Part shown: one piece after another, positions 35,940-46,233 of the stretch | How the letters are laid out: each line of letters starts with the position of its first letter | Numbering within the stretch: the first letter of the stretch is position 1 | DNA from: Plantago major | Taxonomy: Eukaryota; Streptophyta; Magnoliopsida; Lamiales; Plantaginaceae | Length of the DNA: 64,000 nucleotides | Assembly (NCBI GenBank): GCA_026545765.1 | Contig: CM048840.1 | Coordinates: forward strand, 22,510,765-22,574,764 | Direction: 5' to 3' | Notes under the pieces: model-generated | Database searches by the model: none | The model's input: only the letters and a program-made list of their open reading frames with translations | Told to the model about the DNA's origin: nothing | Made by a program: the position numbers and the translations under genes

Positions 35940-38887
35940 TGCAACTACATACAAATTGCAAGAAACAATCTCATTCACAGTATGCAGGGTGATAAATGGA
36001 AGCATAGATAAAGATCAACTAATCACACATTATACTAATTCAACAAATCATGAGAAAAATATAATGAACAGTTTGCTCTGGTTAATTCTATGTACTCACT
36101 ACAAAATAAAGGAATACTAGCACTTGCAACTACTCTATGTGAATCCATGTATTTGGTATTTCCAGTTTCAACCCAAGTTAAACAAAGTAAGGTCTCATAC
36201 ATAAGAGTATACTGACAGAAAGAAAAAGTTGGAATCTTGATTTAGCACAAACTCGAAAGTGAAGTCAACGATATATAAATAAAATAAAATTCTATGTTCT
36301 ATCAATCTACTTGTACTCTGTAAAATTAATTTGAAGAATTGAACCCCATTCCTAAATCACTAATGAGACAATGGAAGAGCAAATTTTACCTATTCTTGAC
36401 AAGCAAATGTGTAGCTGAACTAGAACCTGGAGCCAATCGCACTTTTTGATTCTTGGTTGCTGAAGAAATTGGGAGACCGATGCATATATATAGCATGAGA
36501 AAGACTGTTGTTGTAGCCCTAGAATCACCATATTTTGGGATGAAGATCGTTGATTGAGCACAAAATCGTTATTGTTTTCGAGGAAGATTGTTGATTCAAC
36601 TAGAGAATATTGAGGAAGAAGTGGAATCACAAATTCGGTGAGCATGAAATGTTAGCAAAGGTGGAACTTGGAAGAATGAAAATTTGGGAAAGATATGTGA
36701 AATGTTTTCCTAATCCTTCATCACTGATTCATATCTCCCGAGATTTTGCGAGATATGAATCCGCCAAATTTACCGGGTCAGCTAGATTTCATATGGAAAA
36801 CCCGGTAGTTGATAGTTGGTACAGAATGTAAGATTGGGCCTGACTAACTTTCCTAATTAAGCATAATTTGGCCCAATTAGTCATAGAGAGCAGCTTTTTA
36901 GTTATTTTTTATACTACAATTCAGTTCAGCTCAGTTCCATTTAGTTCCGTTCAGATCAGTTCAGTTATGTTTAATATGTTCATTGATTCATATTGTTGTT
37001 TGTCACGGTCCATTTTACAAACAGAGTGTGACAATGCACGTGTGACAATAGTATGGGTAAATAAAATATTCTACTTTGGGGTTTGGATCAAATAATTACA
37101 TCAAGAAAGCTACACATTTAAAGCGAGAAGATAACTAATCAATTTCTTTTAGGAAGACAGCTAATCATACAAGCCATCATTCAGCCATGTATTTTTCAGG
37201 AAAGCCAAAACTGGAAGTTAAGTAGAATATCTTTTAAAAGGGTAGGATGGGAATTGGAACGATTCAGTATTATGAAGTCGGACTTAATACTGTAGTACAA
37301 AACAAATGGTGAATGGGCAGACTTTTTGTGCCATGGTACCTAAATTGGAGATGATGTTGTCGTATAGTATCTAAGTTCAACGTATACATTGTAAAGTATC
37401 AAAATCATCGTAGTGAGATTCTGGATTACCTAAAGCACCAGTATAACTCATCCCCAGGAGTATGCATAATTGGCTAATTGCATATTAAATCTTTATTAGG
37501 ATTTAGGACCAAGAAGGATCCGCCAAAATAGTTCTATCTTGTCCAAGATGTTAAAACTTTTGGACCGGGATTGGTACTTCTGGACAGTTTTGAACGATGT
37601 TGATTATTGATGTTGATTCAACACCGTTACGACAACAGTGAACAGTGTTCAACTAAACTACGACGACGATGGCGTGATCGACACAACTCAGAAAGTGCAA
37701 TGAATAAAATCAAAATTAATCTAGCCGGTATATAAAGATACCGACGGTGCCGTAGGCAAAATTTCTACTAGATATGAAAAGTAGAATTACAAAAAGAAGT
37801 TTAAATCAATCACAGACGATTGATTAAACTTACGGAAAACTAGACCTAAAACATACAAGAAAAACCTATTCTAGTTCAATGATGCTAGAGTAATTCTCAA
37901 TCTTTAGAGAACACTCACAAGTAACACCGAAGTAAAAGTATAGTAAAGCAAAACGCCTAGAACATGTATTGTTCACTCTTTTGTTCACAGGATCGGCAAC
38001 CTTGCATTGACTTATTCTTCCAATATATATAGCGCCCAGCCATCGATCTTTCATGGAAGAAATAAGCCCAAGTCGAAACCTGCTGGGATTATCTCATAAG
38101 GAAACTGCCTTCTCTTCAGATCTTTAGTATAAGGAGTTTTCTATGTATCAATCTCTTTTAAATCTCACTTTCCTTATAGCATCAAATTCTTCCTTGAATC
38201 ATTATGGGCGCTTCCTTATAACAACACAGATTCCTTATGGCCGCTTCCTTACAGCAACGCAGATTCCTTTTCTTCAAGCCCATCACAGCGCTTATTATTC
38301 GGTTTGGCCCATGGACTATCTCTACGTCATGCTTCTTATTTTCTGCAAAATAATCATTCACAAACAACCACAAATATTAAACCGGTTATGTTAGAAAGGT
38401 TGAATTACAAACGAAATACAATATCTTGCACTTTCACAAGACATAGGAAAAAGACAAAAAAAATACTGTAGTTTCCGGTACAAATCAGTACCAAACGGTA
38501 TGCTTAGGGTTTATGCCCTCATCGGTCTTGGAGAACACGTTAATAGGGCTTTTGACACATTAGTACCTTTCTGTTTACCCTTAATTTTGTGAATTGTTTA
38601 GCAAGAATATATCAATTTGTGAAGTATAAATTTTTACCTCAGGTTTAGGTTTTTGCAAGTTTTTTACACACACAATTCAAGCAAAGAAAAGATATCTTTC
38701 CTTATTTTGTGTCTTAAATTTTAACAGTCATTTTTGTCTTTATTTTTGCAAAACAGTGTTCTAATTCTTTTTTTTGTCCCTTTATTTCTTTCAAAGTGGG
38801 TCAAAAATGCAAAAACCAAGGTTCCGGTTCAATGTCTCATACGATTTTCACATCCCAGCTCAATTGGCCATTTTAGGCTGCTCCTAA
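35940..38887. other. Intergenic between the two PIF/Harbinger elements
   Basis: AT-rich, with no host gene that I can support. A run of gttcag-type words lies at 36918-36970, similar to one at ~26995-27040 and in the same orientation. The part at ~37550-38460 resembles retroelement or leader-like sequence but has no domains and no clear ends. Confidence 0.4.
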
Positions 38888-38935
38888 GACCACTCCCATT
38901 GGGAGTGGTCGTCGGGCCGGCCGTGGTGCACGGTC

Positions 38936-38974
38936 ACACCCGGAATCAGCCTTAACAAGGCTGATTCCGGGTGT
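38936..38974. repeat. Subterminal hairpin, 18-bp perfect stem
   Basis: acacccggaatcagcctt, then aac, then its exact reverse complement. It lies about 50 bp inside the left terminus. No equivalent is seen at the right end. Confidence 0.9.
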
Positions 38975-39196
38975 TGGCCTACCCGTCTGTTAAATTTGGC
39001 CAACCGCCCCAATTTTTTTTGATTTTTAAAAAATTAATTTATAAAGTAATATTAAATAAAAAATACACCAACGGCTATATTTTTTCGAGATCTATAAATA
39101 CAACTCATTCACAACCCATTTCACCACACCTCAGTTTCCTCTCATCTTCCACTTCTTAAACTCAAAACGTCTCTAAACTCAAACACATATCCAAAC

Positions 39197-40554
39197 ATGT
39201 CTGCAATTAATCACTACATCAACAACTTATCATCTAGTTCTGATGATGATGAGTTCAGAGTTGATGCTGATGATTCCTCTTCTTCCTCAAGCACACAAAC
39301 TGATTACTATACCCGTGCTACCAAACTTCTTATTCAAGCCACTCCTCACATAATCAACCATTGCGAGCAACAAATTCCACGAAGGAGGTCGGGGTATACG
39401 CGTGAATACATTGATCGGAAGAGGGAACAATTTGTTGTTCTACTCGATAACGATTACTTTGTTGAACGTCCAACATGGGGAGCGGTCAAGTTCCGACGTC
39501 GGTTTAGGATGCAAAGGCCATTGTTTCTCCGGATCGTCGAAGCTTTAGAGCAATACGATCCGTATTTTCAACAACGCCGGGATGCTACAGGGAGGTTGGG
39601 TTTCTGAAATGCAATGCACATCGCCATCCGACAACTTGCATATGGTGTATGTGCAGACATGGTGGACGAATACACTCGTGTAAGTCAAACGACTGGTCAA
39701 GAGGCATTGAAGGCCTTTTGTGATGGTGTTGTTGCGGTTTTTGGTCCTACATATATGAGGAGGGCCAATGCGGAGGATGTACGTCAGTTAGTCCAGGTGA
39801 ACACTAGTCGAGGTTTTCCCGGCATGCTTGGAAGTATCGATTGCATGCACTGGGAATGGAAGAAGCTACCGTCGGGTTGGAAAGGCGTTCAAGGAAAAAC
39901 AAGAGAGCCACACTTGTTTTGGAGGCGGTTGCATCCCAAGATACTTGGATTTGACATGCTTTCTTTGGTGTTTCAGGGAAGTTAAATGATCGAACCATTG
40001 TGGAACGGTCACCGGTATTCGACGAATTACTAAGGGGAAAAGCTCCTGCTGTTAACTTCGAAGTGAATGGGAATCAATACGACATGGGGTACTATCTAAC
40101 TGACGGCATATATCCTATGTGGGCAACATTTGTGAAGTCAATTAAAGGTCCTATCAATCCAAAACAGGCCAAGTTCGCAATGCGGCAAGAGTCGCAGAAA
40201 GATGCTTTCGGAGTTCTCCAAGCACGTTTCAAAGTGATTAAGGATCCAACATTGGCCCATACTCGAGAAGACCTTGCTAGGATCATGAATTGTTGCATTT
40301 GTTCGCACAATATGATAGTGGAGGATGAGCGGCACTTATATCGCAACTACAAAGACGTGATAGCAGAATTCAATGATGATGCTGTAGAATTAGGCATCCA
40401 CAACGATGAGCTTAATGCCTACACACGCAGGGATTCCTATATCAATCAAATGGATGGCTATTTGAGCAAAAGGGCTGAACTAGAAAGTAAGGAGACCCAT
40501 TTGCGGCTTCAAGAAGACATCATGAACCATGTTTGGTCTTTCAACCATGAGTAG
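39197..40554 (+). pseudogene. PIF/Harbinger transposase (Plant_tran / ALP1-like), broken
   Basis: The start at 39197 gives a Ser/Asp-rich N-terminus (MSAINHYINNLSSSSDDDEF). RRSGYTREYIDRKREQ, FRRRFRMQRPLFLRIVEALE and AIRQLAYGVCADMVDEY follow. The first catalytic Asp is in GFPGMLGSIDCMHWEW. The region around the second Asp survives as NDRTIVERSPVFDELL, and the Glu region as FAMRQESQKDAFGVLQARF. There is a stop after GRLGF (39605), a frame change between 39870 and 39990 and a TGA for Trp at ~39950. This is the plant transposon protein family that includes the domesticated ALP1, but the breaks and TIRs mark it as a dead transposon. Confidence 0.87.
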
Positions 40555-40899
40555 TTCTTTTCATTGTAATGTGTTGTTGTTTATTTCATTTTTATGCATG
40601 TGTGTTGTTGGTTTGTTTCCTATGATTTGCATTGTAATGTTTGATGTATTGTTGTTTGCATTGTTTGTCTTTCAACCATGTTTGCATTGTAATGTTTGAT
40701 GTATTCTTTGTTTCGAGTTGATTTCAACGAATATGCAAGTTCTTCATAATCTGAATATGCACCCTTTTTATTTCATTGGAAATTAGACATTACAACATAG
40801 CACAAATACAACATAAAATAAAACCTAAGGATTTAATAAAAGCGTACAAACAACAAACACTAATTGAAAGACATGCACAATAAGGGGTGATTTATGTTG

Positions 40900-41478
40900 C
40901 TCGATTACCCCCTGCGGGAGAATCCCTCACCTTGTATTGGAATGTCTTTGAACACGGGTGGGGGGCATCTTGCTGCATCTGTCACCGGATCCTGACACTT
41001 ACATTTCTTAAACAACACCTTTAGTTGTTCAAATAGTGGTTCATCTACCACGTAGTACCACTTAGCGTGACAGTCATAGGCCATTATCTCCGCTCAAACC
41101 TTCAAGTTGACTCGATTCCTACCACCACTGAAGCTAATGCGACCACGCCGTTTACAAGGCCAAGTGAGGATCATGTTGTAGCAAAAGTGCCTTGTATAGA
41201 GCTTCTCCACCTCAGCCTTCATGTCTTTCAACGTATAGTTGGCACCTTGCTCCGCAAGCTGGTTCTGCACCACTAGTAGGGCTTGCTCCTGCTTGTGAGG
41301 ATAACACCACATCCCTAGCTGGGCACACTTCAACAGACTGTGAAGCATGAATACCACTTTCCTTGGTCATCTTTCCATCGTATAAATGGAAGTCTTGATA
41401 GGTACGAGCAGCATTCTCTTGGGCTTCCGTCCATATTTGTGCATCAGGGATCACATTCCACGGCTCACTAGAAGACAT
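40900..41478 (-). pseudogene. SANT/Myb-like ORF1 of the PIF/Harbinger element, broken
   Basis: The start at 41478 gives MSSSEPWNVIPDAQIWTEAQ. After a frame change the sequence reads NQLAEQGANYTLKDMKAEVE and so on, resembling the Myb/SANT-like DNA-binding protein that plant PIF elements encode beside the transposase. The tail, near 41090-40900, is read in further frames (DEPLFEQLKVLFKKCKCQDP). Several frame changes; assignment rests on context and weak similarity. Confidence 0.5.
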
Positions 41479-42023
41479 CTTGCAAAGAGTGTTTGAGTTG
41501 GATATTTGATCTGATATTGAGTTGTTGAGTGTGAGGTTTGGATGAATAAGTGTAGTCTATTTATAGTGAAACGAGTCAAAATTCATGTTGGAATTGAGAC
41601 TTCAAATTCAGATGAAATTGAGATTCACCTTGGAATTCAATCCTTGGAATGGGGTTTGATGTTGTGTAGTCAGGTATCCAATGGTACATATCCTCATAAA
41701 GTGCAGACAACAATCCTTCAATGTCATTATCCATATCTTGTACTAGATTTGTTCTTTTTTTTCCTCATTTTTCTCATTCTGATTTCAATCTCAATAAATT
41801 ATAAAACGAGTTTTAAGAATTCAATTTGAGTAATTTCAACTTCTAAACACTCTTATAATATGTTAAGCAAGTTAAAAAGAATATAAAAAAAATACGAAAA
41901 AAATTAAAAACCACTATTCACAGTCGTCGCACGCCCTGTTGGACAGTTTTTTTTCTGCAGTGGTCGTTAAATCAACCTTAGTTCACGACTGCCACTATTA
42001 GCGACAACCCATTGGGAGTGGTC

Positions 42024-43209
42024 TAAATGGTTTTCTGACCAAACCAGCCTAACCCGTTGTCTAAAAAACATAGCCTATGCTTACTAGTCGATTTTGTTAA
42101 CTGCTCCGTCAATTTTTATTATAACATGTTTTGACATTTTTACATGAATTAAGATAATTTTTTGTCCATTAGTGTTCAAAAAAATTGAAAAAACAATATA
42201 TGTATATATCTTTGGACAAACATAAACCCATGATGAGTATTAATATATGCTCAACAATTGTAGACTAGACAAAATAATGAACAACAATAACATAAAGATG
42301 TTAGGTGCCATGGACATGAATGTCGAACCCAAGGAATTACAATTTACATTACAACCCACTAAATAAATAAATAAATAAAATCACGAAATTCAGTTTTTTA
42401 AGTAACTACGATATTTAATCACTGAATTCAAGAACTTAACTAAGAATTTATTTATTCTAAAAAAAACTAAGAATTTATTTCATATAACAAATCAAGTAAA
42501 GTTATAATGAGTATATGTTTAAATTTTTTTTATTTCTCACTGATATCCGCTACGACTAATCCAGTCGAGCAATGTCGGATCCTTTTTTAGGGGCAGCTCT
42601 CCCAACAGTGTTTTTACATTCACAAAGTTCGAACCAATACTAAAAGAAGGACAATTAAACCATTGAAAACTGATGGCATCTCATGTGTATGAGGGCTTGT
42701 CCGTTCAGCAAATTTGATTACCGTCGCCCTAAAAGTTTCTTTTCGGGTGAGGAGTTTGACGTGTCGGGAGTGACAATGAATGATGAGAACCAATTATCGT
42801 GCCGAGAGACGCTAGACCCACTTTATCATATTACATTGAGATGTGATATGTATACATGTATAGAATTTTGAGCTATAAGATTATTTACGACTAAGAGATT
42901 TTTGTAACGCATATACAACACGGTTTTGGTTGCATTTCAATTTCGCATCCAAATTAATGTCATGATCTTGCCCTGCCGTAATGTTTAGTAATTTAATTAG
43001 TTAATAAACTAACAAGATGATTTGCTAAATAGAATATAAATAAATAAGTTAATTTATTTTTTTAATAAATTACGTGAATTAACTTATCAAACCAGGTAGG
43101 TAGCTTATAATCCGGGAGTTTTGATAATCTAAGAACAGTGATTACTGCACATATAGAAATGTAGAATATGATGTACATGTAGCTTAATTAATTCCACTAC
43201 TCTAGCTGA
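42024..43209. other. Intergenic between the PIF element and the polygalacturonase
   Basis: AT-rich, with a short taaa/aataaa run near 42360. It holds the SINE fragment listed below and otherwise no coding signal. Confidence 0.5.
42525..42646 (-). mobile_element. tRNA-derived SINE, 5'-truncated
   Basis: Read on the minus strand: ggttcgaactttgtgaatgt, then ttgggagagctgcccc, ggattagtcg and ggatatcagtgagaaataaa. It matches the SINE at 54552-54728 block by block, but the front part with box A is missing. Only the box B-like region remains. Confidence 0.8.
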
Positions 43210-44666
43210 TCAGCAATTAGCAGGAACGTTGTGTTCTTGTTTTATAGCTTTAGCATTCGAGCAAGTTGCCTTGGTAGATTGTCCTGTTCCAGTCAGTTTC
43301 AAGTCAAGACCACTTAGTTCAATGCCTTTACATGGCCTCTTTTTGCTGCATTCCAACTTCACTGCTACATCTGTTGTTGATGTCCCCGTAATGTTTATGA
43401 ACTTCACATCCTGGATTGAAACCTCCGACTCACCCTGGTCGACAGAAATCATGTTAACTTCTTAGCCTACGTGAAAGTACGATAAGTACGAGTAATACTT
43501 ACAATAGCTTTGCAATGTGAATTGGGGCAGTAGTGTTGATCGATGATGATTGGGTTTTGAACATCGTTAAGAAAAATGTTCTTGAACGTAACATTCGAAA
43601 CAACAATTGGTTTGACAGAAGGCGTTCGCGCCCACGTTTTGATCATGAGGCCGTTTGTAGTTTTCGTAATGGTACAGTTGGTGACAGTTATACCACTGAC
43701 GTCTTGTTCTTTGTTGTACTTGCCTAAGCTCCCGATGCTAATCCCGTGGCCAGGGCCACAGTCAACTTGATTGATGTTGATGTTTGTGTTGCCATCTCCA
43801 AGGGATACGCAGTCGTCTCCCGTGGATATCGTTGAATTGAAGATGTTAATGCCATTGGATCTTCCAATGTGGATCCCGTCCGTGTTGGGGCTGTCAGCAG
43901 GGGCCGATATTTGGACGTTTTGTACTACCACGCTATGAGAACCTATCATATGGATGTGGAATCCCTTGCTGTTCAGGGACTTTATGCCACTGATTTCGGA
44001 GTTCTTCAAGTTGCTCATCTTTATAGACTGTTACACCACAATGGATGGACAACAGAGTTAGGGTGAATGCACAAGTAGTCCAATACTTTACGACACTTCT
44101 ACTAGTCGAAGAATATAAGGGGACTTACGGCAGGTAGACGATTGCAGTTGTAAGACCCATGACACTTGTTTTGAGGCCAGGCAAACGCACCTTGTCCTTG
44201 GCCATCAAATGTAGCACCCCCCAAAAGCTTCAAGCCGTCGATTCTGTAGTACCTAATCCAATATCGGCTTGCCAACGTTGGATCAGGAGTAGCTACAATA
44301 TTGCCAATGACTTGAAAAATTGTTTCTCCATTACATGGCCCTTCAAATGATGCAGTCCTGACTAAGAACGTTCCTCCGCCTGGTACTAAAACTCCAGCTC
44401 CATATGTTGCACATGCTTTCTCCCATGTTTTCAAGAACGCCTGCATTATCGAACACATTTGGCATCATTGAAAGATGTAAGAACACACTATGTTTTTTGG
44501 CAAAACAAATGGAAAGGAGAGTTACCGCGCTGTTATCGGTTTTTCCATCCGGAATGGCACCAAAATCCGTAACTTTGAACAAAATGGCTTGGCCATAAAC
44601 AATTCTAGTAGAACACAGAATCAAAAGAAATGAAATACAAAGAGAGAGTTTGTTTATGAAAGCCAT
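43210..44666 (-). CDS. Polygalacturonase, GH28, secreted; one catalytic-motif residue altered
   Basis: Four exons, 44666-44526, 44440-44129, 44027-43503 and 43434-43210, give 400 aa, a usual length. A signal peptide of ~26 aa (SFLLILCSTRIVYGQA) sends it to the cell wall, where the family cleaves homogalacturonan. The GH28 motifs are NTDGIH (D201), TGDDC (D222, D223) and CGPGHGISIGSLG (H245). The fourth motif, normally R-I-K, reads NGLMIKTW, with Met279 in place of the substrate-binding Arg. The Cys pairs near the C-terminus (CSKKRPCKG, ATCSNAKA) are kept. The frame is otherwise clean, so the gene is probably expressed but may have altered or lost activity. It is closest in type to the pollen/exopolygalacturonase-like clade, which is an inference. 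Confidence 0.93.
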
Positions 44667-44690
44667 TTTAGTTCTCTTCTAAGATGATGA

Positions 44691-44700
44691 ATATATATAG
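44691..44700 (-). promoter_or_regulatory. TATA box of the polygalacturonase gene
   Basis: ctatatatat on the minus strand, 25 bases before the ATG. That would leave a very short 5' UTR, so either the leader is tiny or another start site is used. Confidence 0.5.
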
Positions 44701-44789
44701 AGTAGTTCAATCTAGTGGAATAAGTTGTTACAGTGAAGTAAACTACTGACATCCAGCTAAAACAGTATAAATATTATGGGGGAATTTTC

Positions 44790-45500
44790 ATCTATCACAC
44801 TTTTAAAATGGTCACTGAACATTTAGCTACCTAACGTTTGAAATATTACAATGAAGGATAACTTTTTTGTTTTTGGTTGACTTTTGTTAAAAAGTTATAT
44901 TTACCACATTTTTTTCTTAATTAGACCATTTATTTTGAAATACAAGTTTCATTTAATCACACATTTAACTCAAAACTTTCAAAAGCTATTAATTAAACCC
45001 CAAAACTTTTATCCTTCCTAACTCGTATATATTTCTTCTTTATTTGTTAAACTATTTTTTTTAAATAAGGAGTTTCGATAAATTTCCGTTGGAGCTCCAA
45101 AATCGGAGCTTCCATGGAAGCCACAACATTGAGCTTCATGAAAGTTCGGTTTATGAAGCTTTCATGGAATCTATAATTTTCTATTTTAACGAAAAATTTG
45201 AAAAATATTTGGAGTTTAGTTAAGGACAAAGAAAGTTTGACAATATGAAAAAAGAAAATTTTGTGGGTTTATATATTAAAACTTAAAAGTTCTGAGGTTG
45301 ATTATAATAAAATGAAATATTAAATTGAATCTAAAAGGAAAAATGGAAGGCTAAAATAATAACATCGATTATGTGGGTTGACTTTTTGTCTTTCAGTGTA
45401 ATTATTTATATTTCACAAGTCATACTTTGTCCTTCAATGTAATATTTCAAACATTAGGGACATAAACGACGTTGAGTGACCAATTTAAAATGGCGTCAAC
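44790..45500. mobile_element. Non-autonomous DNA element with ~70-90 bp TIRs
   Basis: The left end reads ttttaaaatggtcactgaac, then cctaacgtttgaaatattac and aatgaaggata. The right end, in reverse complement, reads ttttaaattggtcactcaac, then cctaatgtttgaaatattac and attgaaggaca. The interior is AT-rich without coding capacity and has small palindromes around gagcttccatggaagc. The superfamily is unclear. It lies about 90-120 bp upstream of the polygalacturonase TATA box. Confidence 0.75.
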
Positions 45501-45604
45501 CGTTTAGGAATAACACATAACCAACTAACTATGCAGAGCAGGAAGAATTCGTTTGGACTACTTTGTTGACCGATCTAATTCGATGTGTTCGTCTCGTCCA
45601 GACT

Positions 45605-46155
45605 ATCAATGTTAAACGCAACACGTTTTCGGCTAAACGCAACACAAAATATTTTTGACTTGACCAAAATGCCCCTAACTCAAAAAAAAAATCTTATAAA
45701 CTTAACGAAAAATCGAAATAACTCGTTTATGCAGACACAAAACATTAACATACATGATCAAATACAAAATAACTCTAAACATAAATCGGAAAAAAATGAC
45801 TGAATTTTTTTTTTCCGAAAAATATTTCGTTTATACAAATGTTTCTAAAAATATAGAAGTAATTAAAAAAACAGCAAAAAAAAAAAAAAGAAAAAAAACT
45901 GGAAATCATGATATGGCCGGTTTTAAAACCGGCCATATCATGATCTTCATATGGCCGGTTAAAACCGGCCATATCTCGATTTCTAGTTTTTTTTTAAAAA
46001 TTAATTTAAAAATTGATTATATATAGTTTTCTAATTTTTTTTTTGTTTTTGCAAATTGAAAATTACTTATAATTTTGCAAATTGACAACTTTAATTTACT
46101 TTGTCATTTATTTATTCAAAATGAAAAGTAAAATTTAAATTTAACGGAAATTCGA
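45605..46155 (+). repeat. MULE left terminal inverted repeat
   Basis: Matches the reverse complement of 51905-52429 in blocks: acgttttcggctaaacgcaa, gaaaaatcgaaataactcgt, aacataaatcggaaaaaaa, atttcgtttatacaaatgtt and, at the inner edge, aacggaaattcg. It carries two palindromic inserts (see 45905) that the right copy has only in reduced form. Confidence 0.88.
45905..45944. repeat. 40-bp perfect palindrome in the MULE left TIR
   Basis: The left half is atcatgatatggccggtttt and the right half is its exact reverse complement, with no loop. A second, smaller one (atatggccggtt + aa + mirrored arm) follows at ~45949-45974. The right TIR has only a short remnant (ggcaccggcc) near 52108. Confidence 0.93.
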
Positions 46156-46233
46156 TTACAACATGAATTTTGACTCATTACAATATAAATACGCAACATA
46201 ACATATTGAAAGCTTAAGCTTAATATGATTTCA

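Larger units (their letters stand above)
38888..42023. mobile_element. PIF/Harbinger element with TIRs and a TAA duplication
   Basis: The left end is gaccactcccattggg and the right end, read inward, gaccactcccaatggg; TAA flanks both (38885-38887 and 42024-42026), as expected for this superfamily. The left TIR runs on into its own reverse complement (…ttgggagtggtc). A transposase reads rightward (39197-40554) and a SANT-like gene leftward from 41478, a convergent pair. About 3.1 kb, with both genes broken. Confidence 0.9.

Noticed and set aside
39197-40554. ALP1-like host gene (domesticated PIF transposase)
   Set aside because: Stops and a frame change in the catalytic region, with TIRs and a TAA duplication around it.
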